Assembly: GCF_900119165.1 (NCBI RefSeq)
Contig: NZ_FPJG01000006.1
Location: 372,001-436,000 of the forward strand
Source: Amycolatopsis australiensis
Lineage (GTDB): Bacteria; Actinomycetota; Actinomycetes; Mycobacteriales; Pseudonocardiaceae
Reading direction: 5' to 3'
Length of the DNA: 64,000 nt
Shown: in pieces, positions 30,462 through 39,155 of the stretch
Layout of the letters: every line of letters begins with the position of its first letter
Numbering within the stretch: the stretch's first letter is position 1
Notes under the pieces: generated by a model
Database searches by the model: none
Seen by the model: only the letters and a program-made list of their open reading frames with translations
Told to the model about the DNA's origin: nothing
Made by a program: the position numbers and the translations under genes

Positions 30462-31523
30462 GTGGCGGAGCAGCGCGATGACGGAAAGCCGGGCTCGGAC
30501 ATCGAACCGGCGGGCTCGAGCACGCCCGCCGGCGGCAACGCACAGACGGGCGGCTTCCCGGCACTGCCCCAGCCCGGCGGCTCTTCGGCGCCCGGCCAGG
30601 GATCTCCTGCACTGCCACAGCCCGGCGGCGGCTCCTCTGGGCCCAGCCAGGGATCCCCGGCACTGCCTCAACCCGGCGGCGGTGCCCCGGCGCCCAGCCA
30701 GCGGCCCCCGGCACTGCCCCAGCCGTCCGGCACCCCGGCGCAGCCGCCGATCGACCCGGCTGAGCTGGAGCGGTTCCGCCAGTTCCAGCAGTTCCAGGAC
30801 TACCTGAGGTTCACCCAGGCTCAGCAGGGCAACCAGCCGGCCCCGTACCCGGACGCGGGAATGGTCCAGGCCCCACCGTCCCAGCCCCCGATGATCCCGC
30901 CCGGCTACCAGCTGGTCCCGGCCGAGCGCCGCCGGGCGCCGAAGTGGCTGAGCTGGCTGGGCAAGAAGGTCATCGCCTGGGTGCTGGCGATCGTCATCCT
31001 CGGCGTCGCGGCGACGTGGCTGTACAACCACTTCTTCCCGAACGACTCGGGCAAGTCGTCCGCCCAGCTGGCCCAGGAGGGCGGCGGGACCTACCACACG
31101 AACCACGTGTTCTCGAAGAGTCCGTACGAGGCCGTCCGGATGGTCTACCAGGACATCGCCCAGGGCAGCGTCGAGGACGCGTGCGGCCGGTTCGCCTACG
31201 ACGCGGGCAAGTACGGCGACATCCAGACCAAGTTCGCCCAGGACCTGGGGCAGAACGACTGCCGCCAGGCCGTCCAGGCGATCCACGCCCAGGTGCAGCC
31301 GAAGGACCGCAACGACTACGCCGAATCGGTGCCCTCGTATGTCTCCGAACCGCTGCCGGGCGACGTGGTGACGATCGACTCCTGCTCGTTCCCGATCACC
31401 GGCGGCCCCGCGCTGGGTGTCTTCACCGTGACGAAGGTCGAAATGGGCCAGTGGCTCATCACCCGCCACGCGCCCGGCCCCGCGAAGTGCGCCGGTGCCC
31501 CCACCACGACGCCGACCAGCTGA
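30462..31523 (+). CDS. Proline-rich single-pass membrane protein
   Basis: A 353-residue protein starting at GTG 30462. The first 150 residues are a cytoplasmic low-complexity region with repeated ALPQPGG units separated by Ser/Gly/Pro-Gln stretches. One membrane helix follows at about residues 163-190 (VIAWVLAIVILGVAATWLYN). The extracytoplasmic C-terminal domain of about 150 residues resembles small NTF2-like lumazine-type domains (SPYEAVRMVYQDIAQGSVED, with two paired cysteines) seen behind Pro-rich cytoplasmic regions in actinomycete envelope proteins. It is divergent from rplJ. Function is unknown. Confidence 0.8.
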   Translation: MAEQRDDGKPGSDIEPAGSSTPAGGNAQTGGFPALPQPGGSSAPGQGSPALPQPGGGSSGPSQGSPALPQPGGGAPAPSQRPPALPQPSGTPAQPPIDPAELERFRQFQQFQDYLRFTQAQQGNQPAPYPDAGMVQAPPSQPPMIPPGYQLVPAERRRAPKWLSWLGKKVIAWVLAIVILGVAATWLYNHFFPNDSGKSSAQLAQEGGGTYHTNHVFSKSPYEAVRMVYQDIAQGSVEDACGRFAYDAGKYGDIQTKFAQDLGQNDCRQAVQAIHAQVQPKDRNDYAESVPSYVSEPLPGDVVTIDSCSFPITGGPALGVFTVTKVEMGQWLITRHAPGPAKCAGAPTTTPTS

Positions 31524-31524
31524 A

Positions 31525-32307
31525 TCAGCGCGGGTGCGGCGCGGTCAGGAACGCCACCAGCGCCTCCGCGAACGCCGGCGACATCACCGCCGTCATGTGG
31601 TCGCCCGGGATGCGGACCAGGCGGGCGCCCGCGATGGCCGCCGCCAGGCGTTCCGGTTCTGCTGCCAGGGGGTCCTGGTCGCCCGCCAGCACCAACGTCG
31701 GCACGCCGATCGCCGACAGGTTCACGCTGCCCTCCTGTGATGCCAGCGCCACCGCTGCCAGCGCCTTGCGGTCGCCGCCCACCGCGTCGGCCAGCAGGCG
31801 GAACGGCACCGTTGACGGCGGTACCGTCGACGGGTCCTCGGCCAGCAGCGCCGAAGCGATCTCCGACGGCTTCACCACCCGGAGGTCGACGCCGCCGAAG
31901 TCGACGATGCCCGAGCCCACTCCGCCCGTCGCCAGGCAGCGGATGCGCTTGTCCGCCGCCGTTGCCGCCAGTGCGATGATCGCGCCCATCGAGTAGCCGA
32001 CCAGGGAAACCTCGTCCAGGCTCAACTCGTCGAGCAACGCCGAAATGTCGCGGGCCATGCTGTCGCCCGTGTACGCGGACTCGTCGTGCGGCTTCTCCGA
32101 ACGGCCGTGGCCGCGCGCGTCCAGCGAGATCACCGTCAGGCCGGCCTTGCGCAGCGCCGCCACCACGCCGGTCGAGATCCAGTTCGCGTTCGTGTCGGCC
32201 GCGAAGCCGTGTTGCAGCAGCACCGGGTGGTGGGCGCCGTCGCCCTCCCACACGGTGTAGTTCAACCGGAGCCCGTCGAACGACGCGAAAGTCGGCATGA
32301 CCTCCAT
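31525..32307 (-). CDS. Alpha/beta hydrolase
   Basis: A 260-residue cytoplasmic alpha/beta hydrolase. LLQHGFAADTNANWI forms the oxyanion-hole region, SLDARGHGRSEKP is the typical second strand/turn, GYSMG is the nucleophile elbow, and the C-terminal GDHM supplies the His. Two ATGs (32307 and 32298) are possible; GGAGG lies between them but only 2 bases before the second, so the choice is unsure. It converges on the preceding plus-strand membrane protein, with a single base between the stop codons. Substrate is unknown; esterase, lactonase and haloperoxidase-like enzymes share this pattern. Confidence 0.88.
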   Translation of the reverse strand: MEVMPTFASFDGLRLNYTVWEGDGAHHPVLLQHGFAADTNANWISTGVVAALRKAGLTVISLDARGHGRSEKPHDESAYTGDSMARDISALLDELSLDEVSLVGYSMGAIIALAATAADKRIRCLATGGVGSGIVDFGGVDLRVVKPSEIASALLAEDPSTVPPSTVPFRLLADAVGGDRKALAAVALASQEGSVNLSAIGVPTLVLAGDQDPLAAEPERLAAAIAGARLVRIPGDHMTAVMSPAFAEALVAFLTAPHPR

Positions 32308-32316
32308 GAGACACGA

Positions 32317-32355
32317 AGAAAGGGCGCCCCCGCAGCAAGCGGGGACGCCCTTTCT
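32317..32355 (-). terminator. rplA intrinsic terminator
   Basis: Long stem (AGAAAGGGCG-CCCCGC with GCGGGG-ACGCCCTTTCT) 13 bp after the rplA stop, with T-runs on both sides. It overlaps the start region of the alpha/beta hydrolase gene but not its coding sequence. Confidence 0.85.
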
Positions 32356-32368
32356 GGTGATCTCAGCC

Positions 32369-33088
32369 TCAGACGGCCGCGTCCTCGGTGAGGAGGTTGC
32401 GGGTTCGCAGCGGGTCGACCGGGATGCCCGGGCCCATCGTCGTGGTGAAGGTGACCTTCTTCAGGTAGCGGCCCTTCGCCGACGACGGCTTGGCGCGGAG
32501 GATCTCGTCCAGCGCGGCCGCGTAGTTCTCGACCAGCTTCTCGGTGTCGAAGGAAGCCTTGCCGATCACCAGGTGCAGGTTGGCCTGCTTGTCCACGCGG
32601 AAGTTGATCTTGCCGCCCTTGATGTCCTGCACGGCCTTCGCGACCGCGGGGGTCACCGTGCCGGTCTTCGGGTTCGGCATCAGGCCACGCGGGCCGAGGA
32701 TGCGGGCGATGCGGCCCACCTTGGCCATCTGGTCCGGCGTCGCGATCGCGGCGTCGAAGTCGAGCCAGCCACCCTGGATGCGCTCGATCAGTTCGTCGGT
32801 GCCGACCGCGTCCGCGCCGGCGGCTTCGGCCTCGGCGGCCTTGTCGCCGACGGCGAAGACGATGACGCGGGCGGTCTTACCGGTGCCGTGCGGCAGGTTC
32901 ACGGTGCCGCGGACCATCTGGTCGGCCTTGCGGGGGTCCACACCGAGACGCATCGCGACCTCGACGGTCGCGTCCATCTTGGTCTTGGAGGTCTCCTTCG
33001 CCAGCTTCGCGGCCTCGAGCGGCGCGTACAGACGCGTCTTGTCGATGAGCTCCGCAGCCTGGCGGTAAGCCTTGCTGTGCTTGGGCAT
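32369..33088 (-). CDS. rplA: 50S ribosomal protein L1
   Basis: A 239-residue ribosomal protein of normal length. The N-terminus ([20 protein letters not shown]), the segment [19 protein letters not shown] and the C-terminal strand [19 protein letters not shown] are all typical of L1. It binds 23S rRNA at the E-site stalk and often its own mRNA. It follows rplK by 80 bp and ends at a strong terminator, so it is the last gene of the secE-nusG-rplK-rplA run. Confidence 0.99.
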   Translation of the reverse strand: MPKHSKAYRQAAELIDKTRLYAPLEAAKLAKETSKTKMDATVEVAMRLGVDPRKADQMVRGTVNLPHGTGKTARVIVFAVGDKAAEAEAAGADAVGTDELIERIQGGWLDFDAAIATPDQMAKVGRIARILGPRGLMPNPKTGTVTPAVAKAVQDIKGGKINFRVDKQANLHLVIGKASFDTEKLVENYAAALDEILRAKPSSAKGRYLKKVTFTTTMGPGIPVDPLRTRNLLTEDAAV

Positions 33089-33168
33089 TTCTTCTGTCCT
33101 AACTACTTCTGCGGATCAGTCGTGGTGACGAGCCAGCCCTGGCTCTCCCACGGGTGTTGCTTGGAACG

Positions 33169-33603
33169 TCAGTCGACGACCGTGATGCCCATCGACCGGG
33201 CAGTGCCGGCGATGATCTTCGCGGCCTGGTCGATGTCGTGCGCGTTGAGGTCGGTCTCCTTGGTCTTGGCGATCTCGCGGACCTGGTCCCAGGTGACCTT
33301 GGCGACCTTGGTCTTGTGCGGCTCGCCGGAGCCCTTCTCCACGCCTGCGGCCTTCAGCAGCAGCTTGGCGGCCGGCGGCGTCTTCAGCTTGAAGTCGAAC
33401 GACCGGTCTTCGTACACGGAGATCTCGACCGGGACGACGTCCCCGCGCTGCGACTCGGTCGCGGCGTTGTAGGCCTTGCAGAACTCCATGATGTTGACGC
33501 CGTGCTGACCCAGCGCGGGGCCGACCGGCGGCGCGGGGTTGGCCGCACCCGCCTTGATCTGCAGCTTGATGATCGCCGCAAGCTTCTTCTTCTTGGGTGG
33601 CAT
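33169..33603 (-). CDS. rplK: 50S ribosomal protein L11
   Basis: A 144-residue protein with [20 protein letters not shown] at the N-terminus, the conserved [20 protein letters not shown] and the C-terminal rRNA-binding domain ending [10 protein letters not shown]. It is part of the GTPase-associated centre. It lies 75 bp after nusG on the same strand. Confidence 0.99.
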   Translation of the reverse strand: MPPKKKKLAAIIKLQIKAGAANPAPPVGPALGQHGVNIMEFCKAYNAATESQRGDVVPVEISVYEDRSFDFKLKTPPAAKLLLKAAGVEKGSGEPHKTKVAKVTWDQVREIAKTKETDLNAHDIDQAAKIIAGTARSMGITVVD

Positions 33604-33678
33604 TTCTTTTCCTGTCCTGTACTACGTTCCCCGCGTACCTGCCGTGGACGCGGGGACTGCGGCCGAGAAGGCCGGCCG

Positions 33679-34494
33679 TCAGATCTTGGAGACCTGGTTG
33701 AACGACAGCTCGACCGGGGTCTCCCGGCCGAAGATCGACACCAGGACCTTCAGCTTCTGCCCGTCGACGTTGACCTCGGAGATCGTCGCCGGCAGCGTCG
33801 CGAACGGGCCGTCCATGACCGTGACCGACTCGCCGACCTCGAAGTCGACCTCGACGGCCGGGCCGCCCAGCGGGGCCGCGGTCGCGGTGGACTCGCCCTT
33901 GCCCGCCTTCGCGGGGGCTTCGCTCTCGACCTTCGGGGCGAGGAACTTCAGGACCTCGTCCACGGTCAGCGGCGACGGCCGCGAGGTGGCGCCGACGAAC
34001 CCGGTGACACCCGGCGTGTTGCGCACGGCGCTCCACGAGGCGTCGTTCAGGTCCATCCGGACCAGGATGTAGCCGGGCAGCACCTTGCGCTGCACCTGCT
34101 TGCGCTGGCCGTTCTTGATCTCGGTGACCTCTTCGGTCGGGACCTCGATCTGGAAGATGTAGTCCTCGACGTCCAGGGTCTGCGTCCGGGTCTCGAGGTT
34201 GGTCTTCACCTTGTTCTCGTACCCGGCGTAGGAGTGCACGACGTACCACTCGCCGGGCGCGGCCTGCAGCTCGGCCCGCAGCTTGGCGACCGGGTCCTCG
34301 TCTTCGGCTTCGGCGGGCTCGGCGGCCTCGGCCGTCTCCTCGCCGTCTTCGGTCGCGGCGGCTTCGTCGACCTCGTCGGACACCTCGACGGCCTCGAGGT
34401 GCGCGGACTCCTCGTCACCGAGTGCCGCGTGCACCTGCTCGTCGGAAAGCTCGGTCAGGTCGTGACCGGCTGATGTGCCGTTGTCGGAGGTCAC
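33679..34494 (-). CDS. nusG: Transcription termination/antitermination factor NusG
   Basis: A 271-residue NusG. The start is the GTG at 34494, which has GAGAGGA 6 bases upstream; the frame stays open for 34 more codons that are unlike the family. The first 85 residues are a strongly acidic, Ala/Glu-rich extension common in actinobacteria. The NGN domain follows ([31 protein letters not shown]). A charged linker of about 30 residues separates it from the KOW domain ([20 protein letters not shown]). It couples RNA polymerase to ribosome or Rho. It lies between secE and rplK as in most bacteria. Confidence 0.98.
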   Translation of the reverse strand: MTSDNGTSAGHDLTELSDEQVHAALGDEESAHLEAVEVSDEVDEAAATEDGEETAEAAEPAEAEDEDPVAKLRAELQAAPGEWYVVHSYAGYENKVKTNLETRTQTLDVEDYIFQIEVPTEEVTEIKNGQRKQVQRKVLPGYILVRMDLNDASWSAVRNTPGVTGFVGATSRPSPLTVDEVLKFLAPKVESEAPAKAGKGESTATAAPLGGPAVEVDFEVGESVTVMDGPFATLPATISEVNVDGQKLKVLVSIFGRETPVELSFNQVSKI

Positions 34495-34568
34495 GTTCCG
34501 TCCTCTCAGTTGATCATTGCCGGGGCCAGGCCGGGACCTGAGCCCCATCGGCACCGCGCCGGAGCGCG

Positions 34569-35003
34569 TCAGCCGAAGATGTGGCCGATGCCCCACTTGA
34601 ACAGGAGGTCCAGGCCACTCACCAGGGCCACCATGAACACCACGAAGGCCAGCACGACCGCGGTGTAGGTGACCATCTGCTTGCGGTTGGGCCAGATGAC
34701 CTTGCGCAGCTCCGCCCAGACCTCGCGGATGAAGCGCATCAGCCGCGCGAACACGGACGCCTTCTTCGGCTTCTGGTCCCGCTTCGGGGTCGGCGCGCCC
34801 TTCGCGTCGGGGGCGGTCTTCTCCCCCGACTTCCCGGCCGGGCGGGTCTTGTCGTCCGCACGTGCCGCGGACTTGCCCGCCGGACGAGCGGTCGCACGGC
34901 GCTCACGCCGGGCAGCGGCTGTGACGGGACGGGACGGGCTCTCGGGCTTCTGCCCGGCGCCGTCCTGCTCCTGCTCGCCGCCGCTGGCGTCGCTGTCGCT
35001 CAC
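34569..35003 (-). CDS. secE: Preprotein translocase subunit SecE
   Basis: A 144-residue SecE, longer than the Escherichia coli single-helix core because of an 85-residue Lys/Arg/Ala-rich N-terminal extension usual in actinobacteria. The conserved amphipathic helix and membrane segment are [20 protein letters not shown] and a following hydrophobic helix. GTG 35003 is chosen since GGAGGA lies 6 bases upstream; an alternative GTG two codons earlier sits directly on that site. It stabilises SecY in the plasma membrane. It follows tRNA-Trp by 32 bp. Confidence 0.97.
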   Translation of the reverse strand: MSDSDASGGEQEQDGAGQKPESPSRPVTAAARRERRATARPAGKSAARADDKTRPAGKSGEKTAPDAKGAPTPKRDQKPKKASVFARLMRFIREVWAELRKVIWPNRKQMVTYTAVVLAFVVFMVALVSGLDLLFKWGIGHIFG

Positions 35004-35035
35004 GACCACTCCTCCGCTCCACCAGTTCCGTTACG

Positions 35036-35108
<73 letters not shown>

Positions 35109-35314
35109 GTGGAGTCCCGATCACTCGGAGCCCCGGAGGACGCCTTCCAGCGGCCCCACCATCCAGGCGGGGATGACCGTAGTGCGTTCCAAGTCCCGAA
35201 GTCTACGGCAAGCCTCGCGGGAGCTCGCAACCACGCCCCCCGATCGTCCGCCGCACCCCGGCCGGCCTGCGGAAAACTCCCCGCGGGCCTGCCGATCATG
35301 CCAGGATGTCCGCC

Positions 35315-36220
35315 ATGACCAGCACCCCGGTGAGCGGGACGCGGCTCGGGCTCGCGCTGCCGCAGTACGGCGCCCTCGCCGACCCCGCCGCCGTCGGGCG
35401 CTTCGCGGCCGCCGCGGAGCAGCTCGGCTTCGCGTCGCTGTGGGTCGGCGACCGGATCCTCGCGCCACGGGAGCCGTCGGACCTCTACCCGGGCGGCGGC
35501 ACGCCCGAGCACCCGTATCCCGAGGAGTTCGGGACCTTCGCGGACCCGTTCACGACGCTGGCGACCGCGGCCGCCGTGACCCGCACCGCCCGCATCGGGA
35601 TGAGCGCGCTGACCGGCCCGGTCTATTCCCCCGTCCTGCTCGCCAGGGCCCTGACCTCGCTCGACCTGGCCAGCGGCGGACGGCTCGACGTCGGCTTCGG
35701 GCTCGGCTGGCTGCGCGAGGAGTACTTCGCGACCGGCGTGCCGTGGGCCGGCCGTGGCAAGCGGCTCGACGCGCTGCTGGACGCGCTCGAGGCGCTGTGG
35801 ACCGGCGATCCGGCCGAGCACGAGGGTCCGCAGTGGCGGATCGCGCCGTCGACCGTCGGCCTGCGCCCGGCGCAGGAGCCGCGGCCGCCCGTGCTGCTCG
35901 GCGGGTTCTCGCCGCCGGCGCTGGCCCGGATCGGCCGTCGCGCGGACGGGTGGCTGGCCGGCTGGATGCCGAGGCAGTACCTGAGCGGCCTCTGGTCGGT
36001 CGCGGTGGCGGCGGCCGAGCAGGCCGGGCGTGATCCCGCGTCGCTGCGGCAGGTGCTGCGGATCAACCCGCGTGCCGGGACGGGGATCGAGAGCGTCGCC
36101 GACGTCCGGCCGTGTCTCGACGTCGCCCGTGAGGAGGGCTTCACCGAGGTGTTCGTCGATCTGCACTACGTCGCCAAGGACGTGGATCACGCGCTGGAGC
36201 TGGCCGCCGAGCTGGTGTGA
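35315..36220 (+). CDS. LLM-class (luciferase-like) F420/flavin oxidoreductase
   Basis: A 301-residue TIM-barrel oxidoreductase of the luciferase-like monooxygenase superfamily. Motifs include LGLALPQYGALADPAAVGRF at the N-terminus, LASGGRLDVGFGLGWLREEY in the middle and PRPPVLLGGFSPPALARIGR later. The ATG at 35315 is chosen over one 9 bases earlier because AGGA is 8 bases upstream of it. It stands alone between tRNA-Trp (divergent) and a convergent small gene. The cofactor is probably F420 by subfamily; the substrate is unknown. Confidence 0.88.
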   Translation: MTSTPVSGTRLGLALPQYGALADPAAVGRFAAAAEQLGFASLWVGDRILAPREPSDLYPGGGTPEHPYPEEFGTFADPFTTLATAAAVTRTARIGMSALTGPVYSPVLLARALTSLDLASGGRLDVGFGLGWLREEYFATGVPWAGRGKRLDALLDALEALWTGDPAEHEGPQWRIAPSTVGLRPAQEPRPPVLLGGFSPPALARIGRRADGWLAGWMPRQYLSGLWSVAVAAAEQAGRDPASLRQVLRINPRAGTGIESVADVRPCLDVAREEGFTEVFVDLHYVAKDVDHALELAAELV

Positions 36221-36226
36221 CGCCTG

Positions 36227-36253
36227 CCCGGGGACCGCCGGGCGGTCCCCGGG
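36227..36253. terminator. Bidirectional terminator between convergent genes
   Basis: Perfect 11-bp stem (36227-36237 with 36243-36253) between the stop of the LLM gene and the stop of the small minus-strand gene. It has no real T-run. Confidence 0.65.
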
Positions 36254-36262
36254 ACGACGTGG

Positions 36263-36478
36263 TCAGCTCTCGCTGTCGGCGAGGACGGCCAGCGCGTGCG
36301 CCTTGGCGGCGTACTTCCAGTTCGCGAGGTCGCGGATGGTCTTGATCTTCAGTTCGGCAAGCAGTTCGTCGTGCTTCGGCGTGAGCCCCTCGAGCGCCGA
36401 CGGAGGGGCGTCCAGCAGCTCGTTGATCGTCTTGTTCTCGTAGGCCTTGTCCACGAGCTTGTTCAGGTTCAGGCTCAC
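36263..36478 (-). CDS. Small conserved actinobacterial protein, helix-hairpin-helix-like
   Basis: A 71-residue cytoplasmic protein (MSLNLNKLVDKAYENKTINE ... IKTIRDLANWKYAAKAHALA). The pattern of short helices with SALEGLTPKHDELLAELKIK resembles small helix-hairpin-helix proteins found alone in many actinomycetes. It contains no cysteines or membrane segment. The function is not known. The ATG at 36478 follows a GGAAGG-type site. Confidence 0.75.
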   Translation of the reverse strand: MSLNLNKLVDKAYENKTINELLDAPPSALEGLTPKHDELLAELKIKTIRDLANWKYAAKAHALAVLADSES

Positions 36479-36658
36479 TGCGCTTCCTGCCTTTCCGGAG
36501 AGTGACGCGGAACGCGCACCACCCTCGCTGTGGGCTTCGTCTCACGCAACCGCCGGTCCCTCGATCAGGTTCACCCACCCGCCGTGCTCATCCAGTTCTT
36601 TCCCCAGTCACCCGGATCGCCGACGTCGGAAGCCTCCTCGCTCCGGTAGGAACGAAGG

Positions 36659-37564
36659 GTGGCGAAGAACAGCGGGGGCGGCTGCCTCGTCGTCGTACTC
36701 GTCGTCGGCCTGCTGGCCTTCGGGTACTACAAGTGGCATCACGGCTCTTCGTCGGCGCCGCCCGACACCGGGGCGGAAACCGGTGATGGCACCGGCCGGT
36801 ACGTCGCGCTCGGTGACTCCTACACGTCTTCGCCGCACAACGGGCGGCAGGCCGGTCTTCCGGCCGGCTGTCAGCGCTCGCTCGACAACTATCCGCACGT
36901 CGTCTCCGCGAAGTTGAAGCCTGCCGAGTTCGTCGACGTCAGCTGCAGCGGGGCTACCACGGCGAATCTCACCTCGCCGCAGAAGACGTCGGATGGGACG
37001 AATCCCGCTCAGCTCGATGCCGTCGACTCCAAGACGACCCTGGTGACCTTGGGGATCGGCGGGAACGACGTCGGGTTCATCTCGCTTGCTTCGTCCTGTG
37101 CGACCGCGCATCCCTCCGGGTCTCCGTGCCGGGATCGGCTGACCGCCGGTGGGCATGATCAGCTCGCCGAACGGATCGATGCCGCCGCTCCGAAGGTCGG
37201 GGCGGTGCTCGATGCCGTCCACGACAAGGCGCCCAAGGCGAAGGTCGTCGTGGTCGGGTATCCGACCGTTCTTCCCGATGGGGACGGGTGCTGGCCCGTT
37301 CTTCCCGTGGGGTCCGGGGATGTCGACTACTTCCGCGGGGCACTCGGGAAGCTCAACAAGATGCTCGAGGATCAGGCCGATGCTCACCATGCCGGGTACG
37401 CCGATACCGCTACTCCGAGTAAGGGGCATGACGTCTGCTCGGCTTCGGACACCCGGTGGGTCGAGGGCGTTATCCCCACCTCGCGTACCGCTCCTCTTCA
37501 CCCCAACGTGCGGGGGGAGCAGGGGATGGCTGATGCCGTTCTTGCGGTGTTGAAGCTTCCTTAG
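36659..37564 (+). CDS. Membrane-anchored SGNH/GDSL hydrolase
   Basis: A 301-residue protein starting at GTG 36659 with an uncleaved signal anchor (CLVVVLVVGLLAFGYY). The SGNH blocks are all present: GDSYTS with nucleophile S54, CSGATT, LGIGGNDVGF and PLHPN with H281. It is expected to act outside the membrane as a lipase or esterase, similar to the secreted GDSL lipases of Streptomyces. Codon use in the second half is less GC-biased than in its neighbours (many CTT, GTT, GAT, GGG codons), which may indicate a different history. It is followed by a strong hairpin. Confidence 0.9.
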   Translation: MAKNSGGGCLVVVLVVGLLAFGYYKWHHGSSSAPPDTGAETGDGTGRYVALGDSYTSSPHNGRQAGLPAGCQRSLDNYPHVVSAKLKPAEFVDVSCSGATTANLTSPQKTSDGTNPAQLDAVDSKTTLVTLGIGGNDVGFISLASSCATAHPSGSPCRDRLTAGGHDQLAERIDAAAPKVGAVLDAVHDKAPKAKVVVVGYPTVLPDGDGCWPVLPVGSGDVDYFRGALGKLNKMLEDQADAHHAGYADTATPSKGHDVCSASDTRWVEGVIPTSRTAPLHPNVRGEQGMADAVLAVLKLP

Positions 37565-37575
37565 GGCCGCCGCCG

Positions 37576-37614
37576 GCACCCCGAAGCTCGATTCTGACTA
37601 CGGCTTCGGGGTGC
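37576..37614. terminator. Bidirectional terminator between GDSL hydrolase and hadB
   Basis: Perfect 12-bp stem (37576-37587 with 37603-37614, 15-nt loop) between two convergent stop codons. Confidence 0.75.
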
Positions 37615-37669
37615 GGGAGGGCTGGGTGCTCGTCGGTGCGTGTTTCGGGGCCCTCGCCGGTTTGTGGCG

Positions 37670-38068
37670 CTAGACGCGGACCAGTGCTTGTGGCTTGCCA
37701 AGGACCGTTTTGTCCTCGAACTTCGCCACCAGGTCGATTCTGGCCGTTCCGTCCTCGTTCAGGGCTCCTACCTTGGCGGTGAACTCCACCCGGGCTCCCT
37801 CCGGGGTGTTCGGGACCACCACTGGGCGGGTGAAGCGGGCGCTCAGGTCGATCAGGCGGGCCGGGTCGCCCAGCCAGTCCGTCACCACCCTGGCTGCCAG
37901 TGCCATCGTCAGCATTCCGTGGGCGATGACGTCCGGGAGGCCCACCTCCTTCGCGAACGCCTCGTTCCAGTGGATCGGGTTGAAGTCCAGTGACGCTCCC
38001 GCGTAGCGGACCAGCTGCTCGCGTGTCACCCGGACCTCGATGCCCGGCAGTTCGTCGCCGACCTTCAT
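37670..38068 (-). CDS. hadB: MaoC-like (R)-hydroxyacyl dehydratase, HadB type
   Basis: A 132-residue single hot-dog-fold dehydratase. The hydratase-2 motif is intact: LDFNPIHWNEAF with catalytic D28 and H33, and VIAHGMLTMALAAR follows. The ATG at 38068 overlaps the hadA stop (ATGA). In Mycobacterium the equivalent gene encodes the catalytic subunit of the FAS-II dehydratase and sits in the order rpmG-hadA-hadB-hadC before tRNA-Trp. Here hadC is absent and a GDSL hydrolase follows instead. It should act as a HadA/HadB heterodimer on hydroxyacyl thioesters; the chain length is unknown. Confidence 0.9.
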   Translation of the reverse strand: MKVGDELPGIEVRVTREQLVRYAGASLDFNPIHWNEAFAKEVGLPDVIAHGMLTMALAARVVTDWLGDPARLIDLSARFTRPVVVPNTPEGARVEFTAKVGALNEDGTARIDLVAKFEDKTVLGKPQALVRV

Positions 38069-38514
38069 GCGTCCTCCCCCCGGACCACCAGCTGGGCTCG
38101 GGTCGTCGCGATGTGCTCGCCGTCGCCGTCCGCGATCTCCGCTCGCAGGTTGATGAAGTCGTTGCCCGCTCGGGTCATGATCTTGTCGATGTGCGTTGTC
38201 AGCAGCAGTCGGTCGCCCACGCGGACCGGGCGGCTGTACGTGAACTGCTGGTCGCCGTGGACCATTCGCGAGTAGTCCAGCCCCAGCTCCGGGTCGGTGA
38301 CGATCGCGTTGATGGCGGCCAGGTTCACGATCGTGATGAACGTCGGCGGGGCGATCACGTCCGGGTGTCCCGCGGCGCGGGCCGCCTCCGGATCGCGGTA
38401 GGCCGGGTTCGCGTCGCCGATCGCGTCGGCGAACTCGCGGATCTTCTCCCGGCTCACTTCGTAACTGGTCTGCGGCGGGTACACCCGCCCGGTGAACGAC
38501 TCGTCCAAGGGCAC
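38065..38514 (-). CDS. hadA: MaoC-like dehydratase partner subunit, HadA type (UPF0336)
   Basis: A 149-residue hot-dog protein. It has the N-terminal-type MaoC features FTGRVYPPQTSYEVSREKIR, ANPAYRDPEAA and MVHGDQQFTYSRPVRVGDRL but lacks the catalytic D-x-N-P-x-H motif, which its partner HadB provides. It therefore most likely binds the acyl chain. It is coupled to hadB by an ATGA overlap and separated from rpmG by a terminator. Confidence 0.9.
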   Translation of the reverse strand: MPLDESFTGRVYPPQTSYEVSREKIREFADAIGDANPAYRDPEAARAAGHPDVIAPPTFITIVNLAAINAIVTDPELGLDYSRMVHGDQQFTYSRPVRVGDRLLLTTHIDKIMTRAGNDFINLRAEIADGDGEHIATTRAQLVVRGEDA

Positions 38515-38535
38515 CGGGAGAGGCTACCAACAGCA

Positions 38536-38566
38536 AAGAGCCGCCCCGGTGCTCCAGGGCGGCTCT
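38536..38566 (-). terminator. Terminator between rpmG and hadA
   Basis: 11-bp stem AAGAGCCGCCC with GGGCGGCTCTT, followed on the minus strand by TTTGCTGTT. It lies after rpmG and 22 bp before the hadA start, so hadAB is only partly read from the rpmG promoter. Confidence 0.75.
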
Positions 38567-38589
38567 TCGAAGCTGGTGAACGCGCTACG

Positions 38590-38754
38590 TCAGCGGGTTT
38601 CCTTGTGCGTCCGGTGCGTACCGCAGTTCGGGCAGAACTTCTTCATCTCCAGGCGATCCGGGTCGTTGCGCCGGTTCTTCTTGGTGATGTAGTTGCGGTG
38701 CTTGCACTCTTCGCACGCCAGCGTGATCTTGGGTCGCACGTCGGTGGCAGCCAC
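38590..38754 (-). CDS. rpmG: 50S ribosomal protein L33, zinc-binding form
   Basis: A 54-residue protein starting at GTG 38754, with AGAAGGA upstream. The sequence [20 protein letters not shown] ... [20 protein letters not shown] carries two CxxC pairs (C14/C17 and C41/C44), so this is the zinc-containing paralogue rather than the zinc-free form made under zinc starvation. Its position just upstream of hadAB and just downstream of tRNA-Met matches Mycobacterium rpmG2. Confidence 0.96.
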   Translation of the reverse strand: MAATDVRPKITLACEECKHRNYITKKNRRNDPDRLEMKKFCPNCGTHRTHKETR

Positions 38755-38804
38755 AGCGTTTCCTTCTCTCTCAGGTCCCGGGGGCCAGCCCCGTCGTTAC
38801 CGCG

Positions 38805-38877
38805 TAGCGGTGGCCGGACTTGAACCGGCGACACAGCGATTATGAGCCGCTTGCTCTGCCAACTGAGCTACACCGCC
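38805..38877 (-). tRNA. tRNA-Met (CAT, elongator)
   Basis: A 73-nt cloverleaf; acceptor GGCGGTG pairs with CACCGCT (one G-U), anticodon loop CTCATAA gives CAT. A paired first base and an ordinary anticodon stem without three G-C pairs argue for the elongator form. Confidence 0.95.
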
Positions 38878-38897
38878 CTATCGTGCCCCACCCCGGG

Positions 38898-38944
38898 GTC
38901 CGGGGGCTTGCCCCCGGCTGGGGTTTGGGGGCTGGGCCCCCAAA
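38898..38944. repeat. Tandem GC-rich hairpins between two tRNA genes
   Basis: Two consecutive strong dyads: CCGGGGGC-TT-GCCCCCGG (about 38900-38917) and TTTGGGGGC-TGG-GCCCCCAAA (38924-38944). They look like a palindromic intergenic (REP-type) element and could also terminate the tRNA-Thr transcript. Confidence 0.6.
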
Positions 38945-39003
38945 GGACACCGCGAAGCGAGCTAAGCCCGGGTTTTCCCCGAGCATAGCTCGCCCACTCG
39001 CGG

Positions 39004-39076
39004 AGCCCCTTTACGGAATCGAACCGTAGACCTTCTCCTTACCATGGAGACGCTCTGCCGACTGAGCTAAAGGGGC
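39004..39076 (-). tRNA. tRNA-Thr (GGT)
   Basis: A 73-nt cloverleaf; acceptor GCCCCTT pairs with AAGGGGC, anticodon stem TCTCC/GGAGA with loop ATGGTAA gives GGT. It is followed by the tandem hairpins and tRNA-Met. Confidence 0.96.
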
Positions 39077-39155
39077 CTGCCTCTCGCGAGGACTTGGAAA
39101 GATTAGCAAGGGCCGTCACCCGGCCGTGCAACCGGGGTCCCGTAACCGCAAAACC

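Noticed and set aside
30540..30730. Repeats resembling a tandem DNA repeat or CRISPR
   Set aside because: The repeats encode the ALPQPGG units of the Pro-rich membrane protein; unit length and spacers are irregular. No CRISPR array was seen anywhere in the window.
36440..36462. TTGTCCACG as a DnaA box
   Set aside because: It lies in the small conserved gene, has one mismatch and no partner site; one such near-match per window is expected by chance.
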